From Lewinellaceae bacterium (GTDB lineage Bacteria > Bacteroidota > Bacteroidia > Chitinophagales > Saprospiraceae), in assembly GCA_020636355.1 (NCBI GenBank), contig JACJYB010000012.1:1-64000 (forward strand): DNA of 64,000 nt, written 5' to 3'. The notes under the pieces are model-generated. The model did no database searches. It was not told where the DNA came from and saw only the letters and a list, made by a program, of their open reading frames with translations. This document shows positions 17,483 to 26,694 of the stretch, piece after piece. Each line of letters starts with the position of its first letter. Position 1 is the first letter of the stretch. The translations under genes and the position numbers were made by a program.

Positions 17483-19189
17483 ATGTATTTTAATTTGCAA
17501 GGCAATGATGAAACGACGTTTGATGCCATCGTCGTAGGTTCAGGTATCAGTGGAGGCTGGGCTGCCAAAGAACTCAGTGAAAAGGGATTAAAAACGTTGA
17601 TTCTCGAACGGGGCCGGGATGTAAAACATCCGGAGTATCCGACAGCGACGCTGAATGTTTATCAACTACCACACCGGGACCGCGTACCCCGGGAAGAAAT
17701 TGAGCGGGATTTCCCAAAACAAAACCGCACCGGATATACGGTTCGTGAATCCACCAAGCACTGGTGGGTAAAAGACCATGAACAACCCTATCAGGAAATC
17801 CAGCGTTTTGACTGGATGCGTGGTTATCACGTAGGCGGTCGATCCATCATGTGGGGCCGGCAAAGCTACCGTTGGGGTCCGCAGGATTTCACGGCAAATC
17901 TGGAAGATGGCCATGGAGCGGATTGGCCGGTACGCTACGATGAGATGGCTCCCTGGTACGATTATGTAGAGACCTTTGCCGGAATTTCCGGACGAAAAGA
18001 AGGTCTTCCACAATTGCCGGACGGGCAGTTTTTACCTCCTATGGATTTCAACTGCTCGGAACAGCATTTACGGGAATCCATCGCGAAAAATTACAAAGAC
18101 CGGATTCTCACCATTGGCCGTACCGCCAACCTGACCGTTGCACATAATGGCCGGGGACCTTGTCAATTCCGCAATCGCTGCATTCGTGGATGTCCTTACG
18201 GTGGTTACTTCAGCAGCAATGCTGCAACCCTTCCGGCTGCTTATGCTACCGGCAATGTGACCCTGCGTCCATTCTCGGTAGTGGAAAGCATCATCTACGA
18301 TCCAAAAAAGAAACGCGCCACCGGAGTACGGGTTATCGATGCAGAAACAATGGAAGTCCATGAGTTCTCGGCAAAGATCATCTTCTTGTGTGCCTCAACT
18401 CTAAATTCGACACTGATCCTAATGAATTCGGCCAATGAAATCTGGTCCGACGGTCTCGGAAGTAGCAGTGGAGAACTGGGTCATAACCTGATGGATCATC
18501 ACTTCCGTGCCGGCGCTACCGGAGAGTTTGATGAATGGGGCGATCAATATTACAAAGGTCGCAGGGCTAATGGCATTTACATCCCGCGTTTCCGCAACCT
18601 GAGCAAGGATACCACCATGAAAGACTTCGTCCGTGGTTATGGCTACCAGGGCGGAGGTAGCCGCGAGGACTGGACTGGTTCGGTCGCCGAACTTGCGGTA
18701 GGCCGTGGTTTGAAAGAAGCATTCCAGACTCCCGGGAAGTGGCGGATAGGCCTTACCGGGTTTGGCGAGTGCCTGCCTTATCATGAAAACAAGGTAACCC
18801 TGAACCGGGAAGTCCGGGATAAATGGGGAATGCCTACGCTGGTCTTCGATTGCTCCTTCAAGGAGAATGAACTGAATATGCGTAAAGATATGCAACAACA
18901 GGCCGCTGAAATGCTGGAAGCTGCCGGTGCGAAAAATGTGCATACTTACGACCAATTGGGTGCTCCTGGTCTTGGCATCCACGAAATGGGAACAGCCCGG
19001 ATGGGTCGCGATCCTAAAACCTCTGTGCTCAACAAGCACAACCAGGTATGGGATGCCCCCAATGTTTTTGTGACCGACGGAGCTTCCATGGCATCTGCTG
19101 CATGCCAGAATCCCTCACTCACCTATATGGCGTTAACCGCAAGAGCTGCTGACTTTGCTGTTTCCGAACTTAAAAAAATGAACTTATGA
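17483..19189 (+). CDS. GMC-family FAD-dependent dehydrogenase, large subunit
   Basis: 568 residues from the ATG at 17483 (an upstream TTG in frame is less likely). The N-terminal FAD site reads 'AIVVGSGISGGWAAKELSEK' and 'LILERG'. The C-terminal GMC signature includes the catalytic region 'IHEMGTARMG' and 'NVFVTDGASMASAACQNPS'. A Cys cluster in the middle, C-x5-C-x3-C within 'GPCQFRNRCIRGCPYGG', matches the position of the iron-sulfur ligands in fructose/gluconate dehydrogenase-type enzymes; that role is inferred. The stop overlaps the small-subunit start (ATGA, 19186-19189). The complex probably oxidises a sugar or sugar acid at the cell surface or in the periplasm; the substrate is unknown. 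Confidence 0.9.
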   Translation: MYFNLQGNDETTFDAIVVGSGISGGWAAKELSEKGLKTLILERGRDVKHPEYPTATLNVYQLPHRDRVPREEIERDFPKQNRTGYTVRESTKHWWVKDHEQPYQEIQRFDWMRGYHVGGRSIMWGRQSYRWGPQDFTANLEDGHGADWPVRYDEMAPWYDYVETFAGISGRKEGLPQLPDGQFLPPMDFNCSEQHLRESIAKNYKDRILTIGRTANLTVAHNGRGPCQFRNRCIRGCPYGGYFSSNAATLPAAYATGNVTLRPFSVVESIIYDPKKKRATGVRVIDAETMEVHEFSAKIIFLCASTLNSTLILMNSANEIWSDGLGSSSGELGHNLMDHHFRAGATGEFDEWGDQYYKGRRANGIYIPRFRNLSKDTTMKDFVRGYGYQGGGSREDWTGSVAELAVGRGLKEAFQTPGKWRIGLTGFGECLPYHENKVTLNREVRDKWGMPTLVFDCSFKENELNMRKDMQQQAAEMLEAAGAKNVHTYDQLGAPGLGIHEMGTARMGRDPKTSVLNKHNQVWDAPNVFVTDGASMASAACQNPSLTYMALTARAADFAVSELKKMNL

Positions 19190-19767
19190 GCCTGTCAAGA
19201 AGAGAAGCACTGCAACAATCCGGCTGGATCCTGGCCGGTGTCCTATCGGCAGGCAGCATAGCCTCCCTGGTATCGGGATGCAACCAGTCCACCCCTTCAT
19301 TACTTGGTGACTGGACACCTTCCGCCCTGGACCTTGACCAGGCCAACCTCCTGGCAGAGTTGGCGGAAACCATTGTTCCTAAAACCAAAACACCCGGAGC
19401 TACGGATGCTCAGGTCACGCAAACCATCGATGATACGCTCAATCTGATCGTTTCCGATGAGGAGAAACAACGGTTTTTGGATGGTCTGGCACAGGTCGAA
19501 GCTGAAAGTAACCAACAGTTTGGAAAAAAATTCAATTCACTTTCAGCAACGGATCGTGAAAAAGTAGTTCAAGCCTTGGCTGACGCTGCAAAACAGTCCG
19601 ATGGCGGAACTCCCAACAATTTTCAGCTGGTCTACCAAATGATTGTATTCAGCTTTTGTACTTCCGAGATTGCATGTAAAGAAGTATTCAAAATCGATCA
19701 GATTCCGGGTAGCTACCAGGGATGTATTCCGTTTTCCGATGTAGGCGTTGTCTGGGCACCCATTTAA
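19186..19767 (+). CDS. Gluconate 2-dehydrogenase subunit 3-like protein
   Basis: 193 residues. The N terminus is a Tat-like signal ('SRREALQQSGWILAGVLSAG', 'SLVSGC') in which the Cys could also be a lipobox. The core ('LAELAETIVPKTKTPGATDA', 'LSATDREKVVQALADAAK') is typical of the Gluconate_2-dh3 family, the small subunit that escorts the GMC subunit through the Tat pathway. Gene order and a four-base overlap with the GMC gene support this. The usual third partner, a cytochrome c gene, is not adjacent. Confidence 0.88.
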   Translation: MSLSRREALQQSGWILAGVLSAGSIASLVSGCNQSTPSLLGDWTPSALDLDQANLLAELAETIVPKTKTPGATDAQVTQTIDDTLNLIVSDEEKQRFLDGLAQVEAESNQQFGKKFNSLSATDREKVVQALADAAKQSDGGTPNNFQLVYQMIVFSFCTSEIACKEVFKIDQIPGSYQGCIPFSDVGVVWAPI

Positions 19768-19843
19768 ACGGTTAAACCCATAACTTTCTAGCAAGCGGGA
19801 AAATCCGGACGGATAATACCAACCTCTTTTTTAAATTGGTGGT

Positions 19844-20953
19844 ATGAAAAAGATTTGCTGCATTGGGATACTTCTGATCATCGGATTATCCGATTGTGTT
19901 CAACCAGAGACACCCAAAGCGATAGAACCCGAACCACTGCCAGCACCTAATCCCATGTTGAATCTTACTTCGCAACAAGCGGAACGACTGAGTCAGCTAC
20001 CGCTAAAATGTATTGGACAAGAATATCCGAACAAGCCTGGCAACACCATGGGTGACTCCAGTTATGTCCTGGGACCACGGGAACAACATCCCGCCTTCTA
20101 TGGCTGTTTTGACTGGCATTCTGCTGTTCACGGACACTGGTCGCTGGTTCGATTGCTGAAGAAATTTCCAGATATACCGGATGCTCAGAATATTCGCGAC
20201 CGGTTAAATAGGAATCTATCCGAGGCCAATATTGACGCTGAAGTCCGCTTTTTTGAGGATAAAAACAATTCGAGCTATGAGCGCACCTATGGATGGGCCT
20301 GGCTACTCAAGCTAGCCGAAGAGCTTAAAACCTGGGACGATCCGCAAGGCAAGCGATGGTTGAGGCACCTGCAGCCGCTGGTTGACCTGATGGTAAGCAG
20401 ATATAAGGAGTTCCTGCCAAAATTGCTCTATCCCGTGCGGACAGGTGAACATCCGAATACTGCATTCGGCCTGACCATGGCACTCGACTATGCCCTGACT
20501 GTTGGAGATACCAGCTTGCAACATGCCATCGAACAGCGGGCGAAATATTTTTTTGAGAAAGACCAAAACTGTCCGGTCAGCTGGGAACCGGGCGGATTTG
20601 ATTTTCTCTCACCCTGCCTGGAAGAAGCCGCTCTGATGGCTGAGGTCCTACCGGACAAAACATTCCAGACCTGGTTTCCGGCATTCCTACCAGATCTGAG
20701 CAGCCTGACCCCGGCAAAGGTCAGTGATCGCACAGACGGTAAGCTGGTTCACCTGGACGGACTTAATTTTAGTCGTGCATGGTGTCTGTATATTCTGGCC
20801 AGAAAACTTCCTGACCGCGCCGCCGAATTACGTGGACTGGCAGATGAACACTTAACAACCAGCCTGGCTAATATTACCGATGGAGACTATGCCGGCGAGC
20901 ATTGGTTAGGCACCTTTGCGCTGTATGCGCTTAGTGAACGAGAGCGGGAGTAA
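19844..20953 (+). CDS. DUF2891 family lipoprotein
   Basis: 369 residues. The N terminus is a probable lipoprotein signal ('CIGILLIIGLSDC'), though Asp before the Cys is unusual. The body has the DUF2891 hallmarks: 'HPAFYGCFDWHSAVHGHWSLVRLL', 'YERTYGWAWLLKLAEEL', 'GEHPNTAFGL', 'SWEPGGFDFLSPCLEEA' and 'HLDGLNFSRAW'; the individual short motifs here are the diagnostic part. The fold is predicted alpha/alpha toroid-like. The function is unknown; a periplasmic or surface hydrolase acting on glycans is a guess. It follows the dehydrogenase pair by 76 bases. Confidence 0.85.
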   Translation: MKKICCIGILLIIGLSDCVQPETPKAIEPEPLPAPNPMLNLTSQQAERLSQLPLKCIGQEYPNKPGNTMGDSSYVLGPREQHPAFYGCFDWHSAVHGHWSLVRLLKKFPDIPDAQNIRDRLNRNLSEANIDAEVRFFEDKNNSSYERTYGWAWLLKLAEELKTWDDPQGKRWLRHLQPLVDLMVSRYKEFLPKLLYPVRTGEHPNTAFGLTMALDYALTVGDTSLQHAIEQRAKYFFEKDQNCPVSWEPGGFDFLSPCLEEAALMAEVLPDKTFQTWFPAFLPDLSSLTPAKVSDRTDGKLVHLDGLNFSRAWCLYILARKLPDRAAELRGLADEHLTTSLANITDGDYAGEHWLGTFALYALSERERE

Positions 20954-20986
20954 ACCTTTATCCATCTTCATTCCTGTGGACCCAAT

Positions 20987-21018
20987 AAAAAAACCCTGCC
21001 AAGGACTCTTGACAGGGT
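20987..21018 (-). terminator. Terminator of the M4 protease gene
   Basis: On the minus strand, ACCCTGTCAAG and CTTGGCAGGGT form an 11-bp stem with one U-G pair, followed by seven Ts. It lies 26 bases past the stop of the minus-strand gene; the plus strand gives only an A-rich lead, so it mainly serves the minus gene. Confidence 0.85.
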
Positions 21019-21043
21019 ATATTGCTCGTATAAGTTATTTACA

Positions 21044-24000
21044 TCAGAACTTCGTCAGCTTGACGATGCCTTGCTGACCATTTACAAGCACCCGCAGTAC
21101 ATAGGTGCCGGAGGCTAATTCAGGTAGTTGTAACGATCGTTGAATTTTGCCCGGAGACTCTTGTTCACGCCAGACAGCTATCTGCTGTCCATACAGATTG
21201 TACAACTGGTAGCTGACTTCTGTGGATTTTTCCAGTTCCAGACTGACCAGTAATTGCTCGGTAACCGGGTTTGGAAAAGCTTTGAGCGCGTAGGATGGAT
21301 CAAGCTCCCGGACGATTTTAGTTAACACCCGGCTTCCGGTTGCAAACCAATAACCCCATTGGGCATTTTGCATGAATTCGGAAGGGTTCCCGCCCAGGCT
21401 TATTTTATTGGAAGACAGTGGTACCTGATACAGATCGGTGCGGGTAAAGATGAAAAGCTCTGTCACATCCGTATTGACCAGCAATCGATCATCCGCCGTG
21501 CTGAAGTTCGGATAACTCAGCGTATTGTTTTGTAGTATGGTATCCACCTGACCGGTTTCGAGATTGCCCCCTAACAGATAGATAGTGGGCTCTGCATTGG
21601 TCTCATCGATCAGTTCAAAGGCAATAATGTAAGGAGAGTTTTTCGAGAAGGTTGGGTTTCCAACACTTGTGTTTGATGGTAATCCAGCAAAAAGCTTCTG
21701 GATGGAGCCTTCTGCAAACTGGTTGCTGGCTACATCAAAAACATGCAGAAAGCCAATATCCCAATAGGTGACGTCAACTCCGTTGGCATTTTTAAGCTGA
21801 CTCTCACAATCGTAAACCAGATATTCTCCCGTAAAATCAAATTCCATGGCATCAGCCCGTAATACGTCGCCGGTGGATACTCCCTCCGTGTAGGTCGGAT
21901 TCGTCAACTCAAACCCCGGAAATTGCTGTAGATTGAAGTCATACACATAGATAAAGTTATCTTCATCCTTGGTCAATGCCGCAATCCGGTTTCCATCTTT
22001 GGAAATAACCGCATTTCTCCAGGGCACCTGATCATCCAGTACATCAGATCCGTATTGTCCTTGTTGCCAGTCAAAGCTGATGTACCGCATGATATTATCC
22101 TGAGAGACATAGATCAGTACCGTACCGTCGTCGGTCATACTGGGACGACTCAAGGGAGGATTATCAGAAAGGGCGTCGGAGATGATCTGACCGGCAGTGT
22201 TTGCCAAATACAAGTTTCCATCTTCATTATTGACAACGACGACGTACTCTTCCCCTGTATTTTCGCTCACATCAGTTGGTTTTTCCGAACCTCCTGTCGA
22301 GCCGATTCCTACTTCGTCAAAAGCTGTATTGATGATGGCAATGGCTGATCCGTTTGCTCCCTGGATATCGGCTGCTGAAGCCAGGACTGCATTACGTAAG
22401 TCCACGAAATTGGAACTCCGGGTCAAGTATTTCGTCAATGCTCGGTAATAAATTTGCTCTGCAGTCTCTTTTCCAATTTTGGACGCTATCTTAAAGAAGG
22501 CGAAATTGGTGATTCCACTGTTGATGTGTACACCTCCATTATCCTGTGTTCCGGTATATCGTTCTGAATAATGCGCTGGCTGCCATCCGTTATCGCCCAG
22601 TTTATTTCCACCATTGTGCGGGTCCTGCATATTGCGCAAGGCACCTGACTTAAAGACCGAAGTCAGGACCACATCTTCACCAATAGTCCAATCATCGCGG
22701 TCAATCAGGACGCCGAATATATCCGCAAATGATTCATTCATCGCACCGGACTCGTTGATGTAATCGAGTCCTGCTGAATTTTGGATCACGCCATGGCTCA
22801 TCTCATGGCCAGCTACATCCAGCCCCTGAGCCAGCGGCTTGAAAGCGTCTTTTCCATTACCATAAAACATGGCCGTATTATTCCAGAAGGCATTGTCCAT
22901 TTGTGAATTGTCGTCATCGACCACATTGATGTAGGAAACGATATTTCCACCCAAACCATTGATCGAGTTGCGACCAAATGTCTGCCGGAAATATTCGTAG
23001 GCTACGCTTCCATTGTAGTGTGCAGACACGGCTTTGGGATCGTTCCAAGTGTTGTTGGATGAAGTAACCGTGACCGCGTTGAAGTTTTTGTTTGGATTAG
23101 AGTTCTGGGCATTGAATGTCCAGATCACTCCTTCCGGTTGTTCGGTATCAGTACCAATGGTAGTAAACATCTTACGACTGGCATCTACCATGTAGAAGGT
23201 TCCATTTTCCTGATATCCGTTAACTTCCCGGTTAACTCCAGCCAAATCTTTACCAGATCCCTTGGTCGCACCATCGAGTGGATCAACTTCCGGTGATTCA
23301 TCGGGAAGAGATGCCATGTTATGATTCAGTTCATGATTAAGCGTGCAGCGATTGGTGTAGCTTTCAAGCACATCTCCGCTATTTGCGTCAATGAAATAGT
23401 CCCAAGCGCCATACCAATTGGGAACAATTTTGAGGTGCCAGACTAACCTTGGCAGTCCTTCTTTCATCCAGACGACCAGGGTGGCACTTTGGCGATCTAC
23501 TTTTGGTAATCCAGGGATATCGGGCAATTGGTCCAGAACCTCCGTATACTGAGCGACATCCTGAAATCCTTGCTGGATAGCTGCTTCAGCACTCCATTTT
23601 GGCCCTAAAAAATTGGAAGTTCCCGCTGCAGGAGCTGGCCTCATCACCTGTCCGAGGATGCGCACGAGCCCTTGTTTGGATTGATGGACGATGACCTCGC
23701 CACCGTAAACCGGATACCCGGCGTAGTTCTGCTGAAAGCGGGTGTGTCTCCATCCTAAATCATCGGATTCACTGGTTGATTCGGTAAATGGAACCTGTAA
23801 ACCAACGGCAAGGAGCAATTGCAGGGCATCTTTTGCATCCGGACGATTACGTTTGCCGGAAAGCTGATCTTTAGCTTCAATGAAAAGGGACGTATTTTCA
23901 TACCGGGCATTTAATATCTGGTAATCGTTTTGCCAGAACAAAGTTGCCGGTCGAAACTGAGGCAGTGCCTTCATCTGGTCCGGTGTCTTCCAGGATTTCT

Positions 24001-24136
24001 TGATCGGTTGCAAAGCAGGTGTGGGCTGCCCCGTATGATAGAGCGGCCGATGAAACTTGTCCTGGGCCATCCCTGCAATCCAGGCACCTGTTAACAGGCA
24101 AATCAAGACGTAACGTAGGTGATTCATGTGCATCAT
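21044..24136 (-). CDS. Secreted M4 (thermolysin-like) metalloprotease with T9SS sorting domain
   Basis: 1030 residues. Signal peptide (about 1-24, 'ICLLTGAWIAGMAQ'), then an FTP/PepSY-type propeptide (about 60-270). The M4 domain holds the zinc site 'GHEMSH' near residue 445 and the third ligand in 'NESFADIFGV'; 'VHINSGITNFAFFKIA' supplies the active-site His region. Residues about 610-940 are a beta-propeller-like region ('LYLANTAGQIIS', 'AVISKDGNRIAALT'). The last 80 residues ('LKAFPNPVTEQLLV' to 'GQQGIVKLTKF') are a T9SS type A sorting domain. Start 24136 overlaps the upstream gene's stop; the fourth residue (24127) is a second possible start. Probably an extracellular protein-degrading enzyme. 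Confidence 0.93.
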   Translation of the reverse strand: MMHMNHLRYVLICLLTGAWIAGMAQDKFHRPLYHTGQPTPALQPIKKSWKTPDQMKALPQFRPATLFWQNDYQILNARYENTSLFIEAKDQLSGKRNRPDAKDALQLLLAVGLQVPFTESTSESDDLGWRHTRFQQNYAGYPVYGGEVIVHQSKQGLVRILGQVMRPAPAAGTSNFLGPKWSAEAAIQQGFQDVAQYTEVLDQLPDIPGLPKVDRQSATLVVWMKEGLPRLVWHLKIVPNWYGAWDYFIDANSGDVLESYTNRCTLNHELNHNMASLPDESPEVDPLDGATKGSGKDLAGVNREVNGYQENGTFYMVDASRKMFTTIGTDTEQPEGVIWTFNAQNSNPNKNFNAVTVTSSNNTWNDPKAVSAHYNGSVAYEYFRQTFGRNSINGLGGNIVSYINVVDDDNSQMDNAFWNNTAMFYGNGKDAFKPLAQGLDVAGHEMSHGVIQNSAGLDYINESGAMNESFADIFGVLIDRDDWTIGEDVVLTSVFKSGALRNMQDPHNGGNKLGDNGWQPAHYSERYTGTQDNGGVHINSGITNFAFFKIASKIGKETAEQIYYRALTKYLTRSSNFVDLRNAVLASAADIQGANGSAIAIINTAFDEVGIGSTGGSEKPTDVSENTGEEYVVVVNNEDGNLYLANTAGQIISDALSDNPPLSRPSMTDDGTVLIYVSQDNIMRYISFDWQQGQYGSDVLDDQVPWRNAVISKDGNRIAALTKDEDNFIYVYDFNLQQFPGFELTNPTYTEGVSTGDVLRADAMEFDFTGEYLVYDCESQLKNANGVDVTYWDIGFLHVFDVASNQFAEGSIQKLFAGLPSNTSVGNPTFSKNSPYIIAFELIDETNAEPTIYLLGGNLETGQVDTILQNNTLSYPNFSTADDRLLVNTDVTELFIFTRTDLYQVPLSSNKISLGGNPSEFMQNAQWGYWFATGSRVLTKIVRELDPSYALKAFPNPVTEQLLVSLELEKSTEVSYQLYNLYGQQIAVWREQESPGKIQRSLQLPELASGTYVLRVLVNGQQGIVKLTKF

Positions 24137-24564
24137 TCTTTTGTTTGTTGAGCCAATATTTTATAAAATAATTCCAGATTCTTAGGTGGAGAATAGCGGT
24201 TATCGCCCCACACCAGTCGCCGGATCTTACCGTCCTGGTGGGCTTCTATGAAGTAATACAGATCACCCGGTTGGTTGATATCCAATTCATCCAAGCCCAA
24301 AAGCTTGTAGTTTGTGACGATCTGATCAAACATGCCCGCGGGCAGACTCTTGACCTTATTAAAACTACGGTCCAACATCCCTTCTCCCCGGTAGAGGACA
24401 TTCTTATCACTGATGATAAATTCAGTAACACTTCCGGTCATACCACCCCCTTTACCAAAGCGAAGCATATTTCCTTCGTACTGGTTCGGGGCAAATGGTA
24501 CGGATTTACAAAAGGTCAAACCCAGGAGACAAGAATACAAACTCCATTTTTTTAATAAGCGCAT
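24133..24564 (-). CDS. Small lipoprotein-like protein upstream of the M4 protease
   Basis: 143 residues. The N terminus 'WSLYSCLLGLTFC' looks like a lipoprotein or secretion signal. The rest is a small alpha/beta domain with 'GGMTGSVTEFIISDKNVLY', 'SFNKVKSLPAGMFDQIV' and 'GKIRRLVWG', a look I associate with small secreted Bacteroidota proteins of unknown function. Its stop overlaps the protease start (ATGA at 24133-24136). Translational coupling suggests it works with the protease, perhaps as a folding helper or inhibitor; that is inference. Confidence 0.7.
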   Translation of the reverse strand: MRLLKKWSLYSCLLGLTFCKSVPFAPNQYEGNMLRFGKGGGMTGSVTEFIISDKNVLYRGEGMLDRSFNKVKSLPAGMFDQIVTNYKLLGLDELDINQPGDLYYFIEAHQDGKIRRLVWGDNRYSPPKNLELFYKILAQQTKE

Positions 24565-24710
24565 GGGGTAAAATTTGATGTCAAATTACAAAACTAATGA
24601 ATTAATAAAACGAACATATTTAGGACGAAACCCCACGGATTTGGTAACCGGCATATCCAGGCCATGTGTAAATTGAATTATTTGTCTAACTTGATTACGA
24701 GTTATTGCCT

Positions 24711-25526
24711 ATGGAATCGATCATCAACTATTTCAGCACCATACCCTCCTCGCACCGTACCTTGATCCTGGTCTCCGGACTATTGTTTTTCTGGGTTCTG
24801 GAGGGAGTGATACCGATCGGCCGAATTCTTTACAACAAATATCGACATGCAGGGGTGAATCTTTTTTTCACGCTGACGACGCTGATCATCAACCTGGGAT
24901 TCGCTTTTCTGATTGTGAAAGGAAGCGATTGGTCGGTGCAACATCACTTTGGTTTATTCCAGTGGGTCGGAAATTGGCCCCTGGGCATACGAGTGGTTAT
25001 CGCTTTATTGAGCATGGATCTGATCAGCGCCTATTTGATCCATTGGATTGAACACCAGGTTCCCTGGATGTGGAAGTTTCATGTCATCCACCACTCAGAT
25101 ACCAAAGTGGACACGACCACTGCATTACGCCATCATCCCGGCGAATCGGTTTTTCGGGCCACTTTTACGGTATTGGCCGTCATCACTACGGGAGCCCCCA
25201 TGTGGCTGGTAATGCTTTATCAAAGTATTTCAGCTTTCAGCTCTCAATTCAACCACGCCAATATCCGTATTCCGGAGTCCATCGATCGCATGCTGAGACT
25301 GATTATAGTGACCCCTGCCATGCACCGCGTTCATCACCACAACAAACAACCCCTGACGGATACCAACTACGGAAATATATTCTCCATCTGGGACCGTTTA
25401 TTCGGCACGTATGCATTTATCCCAACCCATGAAATTGTCTATGGTCTTGACGTATTTGATAAAAGAGAAAATAATCTGGGAGATCTGCTCAAGGTCCCGA
25501 TTGATAAAGACCGTTACCGCAATTAG
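24711..25526 (+). CDS. Sterol desaturase / fatty acid hydroxylase family protein
   Basis: 271 residues from the ATG at 24711. Four to five membrane helices surround the His-box motifs of the family: 'HWIEH' (near residue 111), 'HVIHHSD' (near 125), 'HH' in 'ALRHHPGE', and 'HRVHHH' near 205. These ligate a di-iron centre in characterised members. Substrates in this superfamily range from fatty acids to sterols and carotenoids, so the product is not assigned. It stands alone on the plus strand, convergent with the next minus-strand gene. Confidence 0.9.
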   Translation: MESIINYFSTIPSSHRTLILVSGLLFFWVLEGVIPIGRILYNKYRHAGVNLFFTLTTLIINLGFAFLIVKGSDWSVQHHFGLFQWVGNWPLGIRVVIALLSMDLISAYLIHWIEHQVPWMWKFHVIHHSDTKVDTTTALRHHPGESVFRATFTVLAVITTGAPMWLVMLYQSISAFSSQFNHANIRIPESIDRMLRLIIVTPAMHRVHHHNKQPLTDTNYGNIFSIWDRLFGTYAFIPTHEIVYGLDVFDKRENNLGDLLKVPIDKDRYRN

Positions 25527-25542
25527 ACGTCCTCCGGGAATG

Positions 25543-26118
25543 CTAGTCAATGGCGGCATAAGCCACCCAATATTGAGTCCCGTTGCTGTATGCCTTGGTG
25601 GATTTACCCATATCTCTTAAGGTAGATATGCTTGCTACCGTGCCGGGTCTGTGTCCATGGAATAATTCGATTCCAATTACCTGGTTTCGATCAGGCCCTT
25701 CCTGAATGCCCGTAACCATGCCAACATGACAGATGCCTTCAGGAATTTTCTGTCCTTTCGCCAATGGCGTATAACTAAAAAACAGGAGCATTCCGGGACG
25801 GACCTGTTTAGCCGATTTGTGTGGATCGCTGACCAATTCCAGATTTCCGATTTTATGATAATAGGCAGCCAGGGCCCTGCTGTCCCGGCAGGACCGATCA
25901 GGCAGCTCGAAATTCGAACACCTCTGCTCCAGGCTATCAAACAATCGGTGCATCATACCCGAACAGTCCGTGCCTTTGCGAGCATCGTACCAGATCGAAT
26001 CCCTCGAGAGGCGATTTGCGATTTCCGGCACCCAGGTGTCGAGATTTTTCTTACAGGAATTGTCTCCGGGGAGTGTTGTCAGCAATAAAACCGACCAGAT
26101 GAATGAAGTTATGAGCAT
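25543..26118 (-). CDS. Secreted NlpC/P60-like (papain-fold) peptidase
   Basis: 191 residues with an N-terminal signal ('SFIWSVLLLTTLPG'). The core has the Cys motif 'TDCSGMMHRLF' (near residue 50) and the His motif 'ICHVGMVTG' (near 130), followed by 'IELFHG', which is the order and spacing of the NlpC/P60 catalytic triad. Such enzymes usually cut cell-wall peptides. There is no SH3 or LysM domain, so targeting is unclear. Moderate confidence in the family because the rest is diverged. Confidence 0.7.
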   Translation of the reverse strand: MLITSFIWSVLLLTTLPGDNSCKKNLDTWVPEIANRLSRDSIWYDARKGTDCSGMMHRLFDSLEQRCSNFELPDRSCRDSRALAAYYHKIGNLELVSDPHKSAKQVRPGMLLFFSYTPLAKGQKIPEGICHVGMVTGIQEGPDRNQVIGIELFHGHRPGTVASISTLRDMGKSTKAYSNGTQYWVAYAAID

Positions 26119-26150
26119 CCTGTTATCAAAATGGTGAAGTAGTTATTGAC

Positions 26151-26534
26151 TTATTTGCTCAGAATGTGGTTATAAATGGTCTGGTTATCCAAAGAAACAG
26201 CCGCAATGGAACGCTGATGAAAAGTCGGATCCAGTGGCGTCCAGTGACGACGAATCACCTTAAGGGTAACGACATTTCCCGGCAGCAATTGTTCCCACTG
26301 AGCTAAATCGATCCCTTGATCCAAGCCACGGTTGATGTAGTGCAGATGATCGTCACCTTTTATTGCTATGGCTACGTCACCACAACAAGGTACGTAAACT
26401 TTCTCCACAACTCCGGTCACATCGTAACAGTTGTCCGGTGCTGCCTGTGGTACCGGCGTGAATGCCAATACCAATAAAGAAATAACTAAAAAGCTTAATG
26501 CCCAAGTGGCCCATTTCCACTTCTTCATATGCAT
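26151..26534 (-). CDS. Small secreted or membrane-anchored protein, unknown function
   Basis: 127 residues. One N-terminal hydrophobic segment ('WALSFLVISLLVLAF') is a signal or anchor. The rest is a small beta-rich domain, possibly OB-like, with 'VTGVVEKVYVPCCGDVAIAIK', 'HYINRGLDQGIDL' and 'LLPGNVVTLKVI'; the CC pair is notable. Start may be 26534 or the third codon (26528). A 32-base gap separates it from the NlpC/P60-like gene downstream on the same strand, so the two may be cotranscribed. Confidence 0.7.
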   Translation of the reverse strand: MHMKKWKWATWALSFLVISLLVLAFTPVPQAAPDNCYDVTGVVEKVYVPCCGDVAIAIKGDDHLHYINRGLDQGIDLAQWEQLLPGNVVTLKVIRRHWTPLDPTFHQRSIAAVSLDNQTIYNHILSK

Positions 26535-26694
26535 TGTGGTTTAAAAAGCGGTGCAAAAATAATGTTTGCCGCTACAATAGCAAAGAAAGGAATATATTAT
26601 GGGAAATCAATATATGTAAGACAACTATTCCACCTGAGGGTGGTACCTAATCTATATTAAACGCAATGATTATCAAAATAGTATAATCAGCGCA

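Noticed and set aside
20987..21018. Terminator for the plus-strand DUF2891 gene
   Set aside because: The poly-T run follows the stem only on the minus strand; on the plus strand the A-run precedes it.
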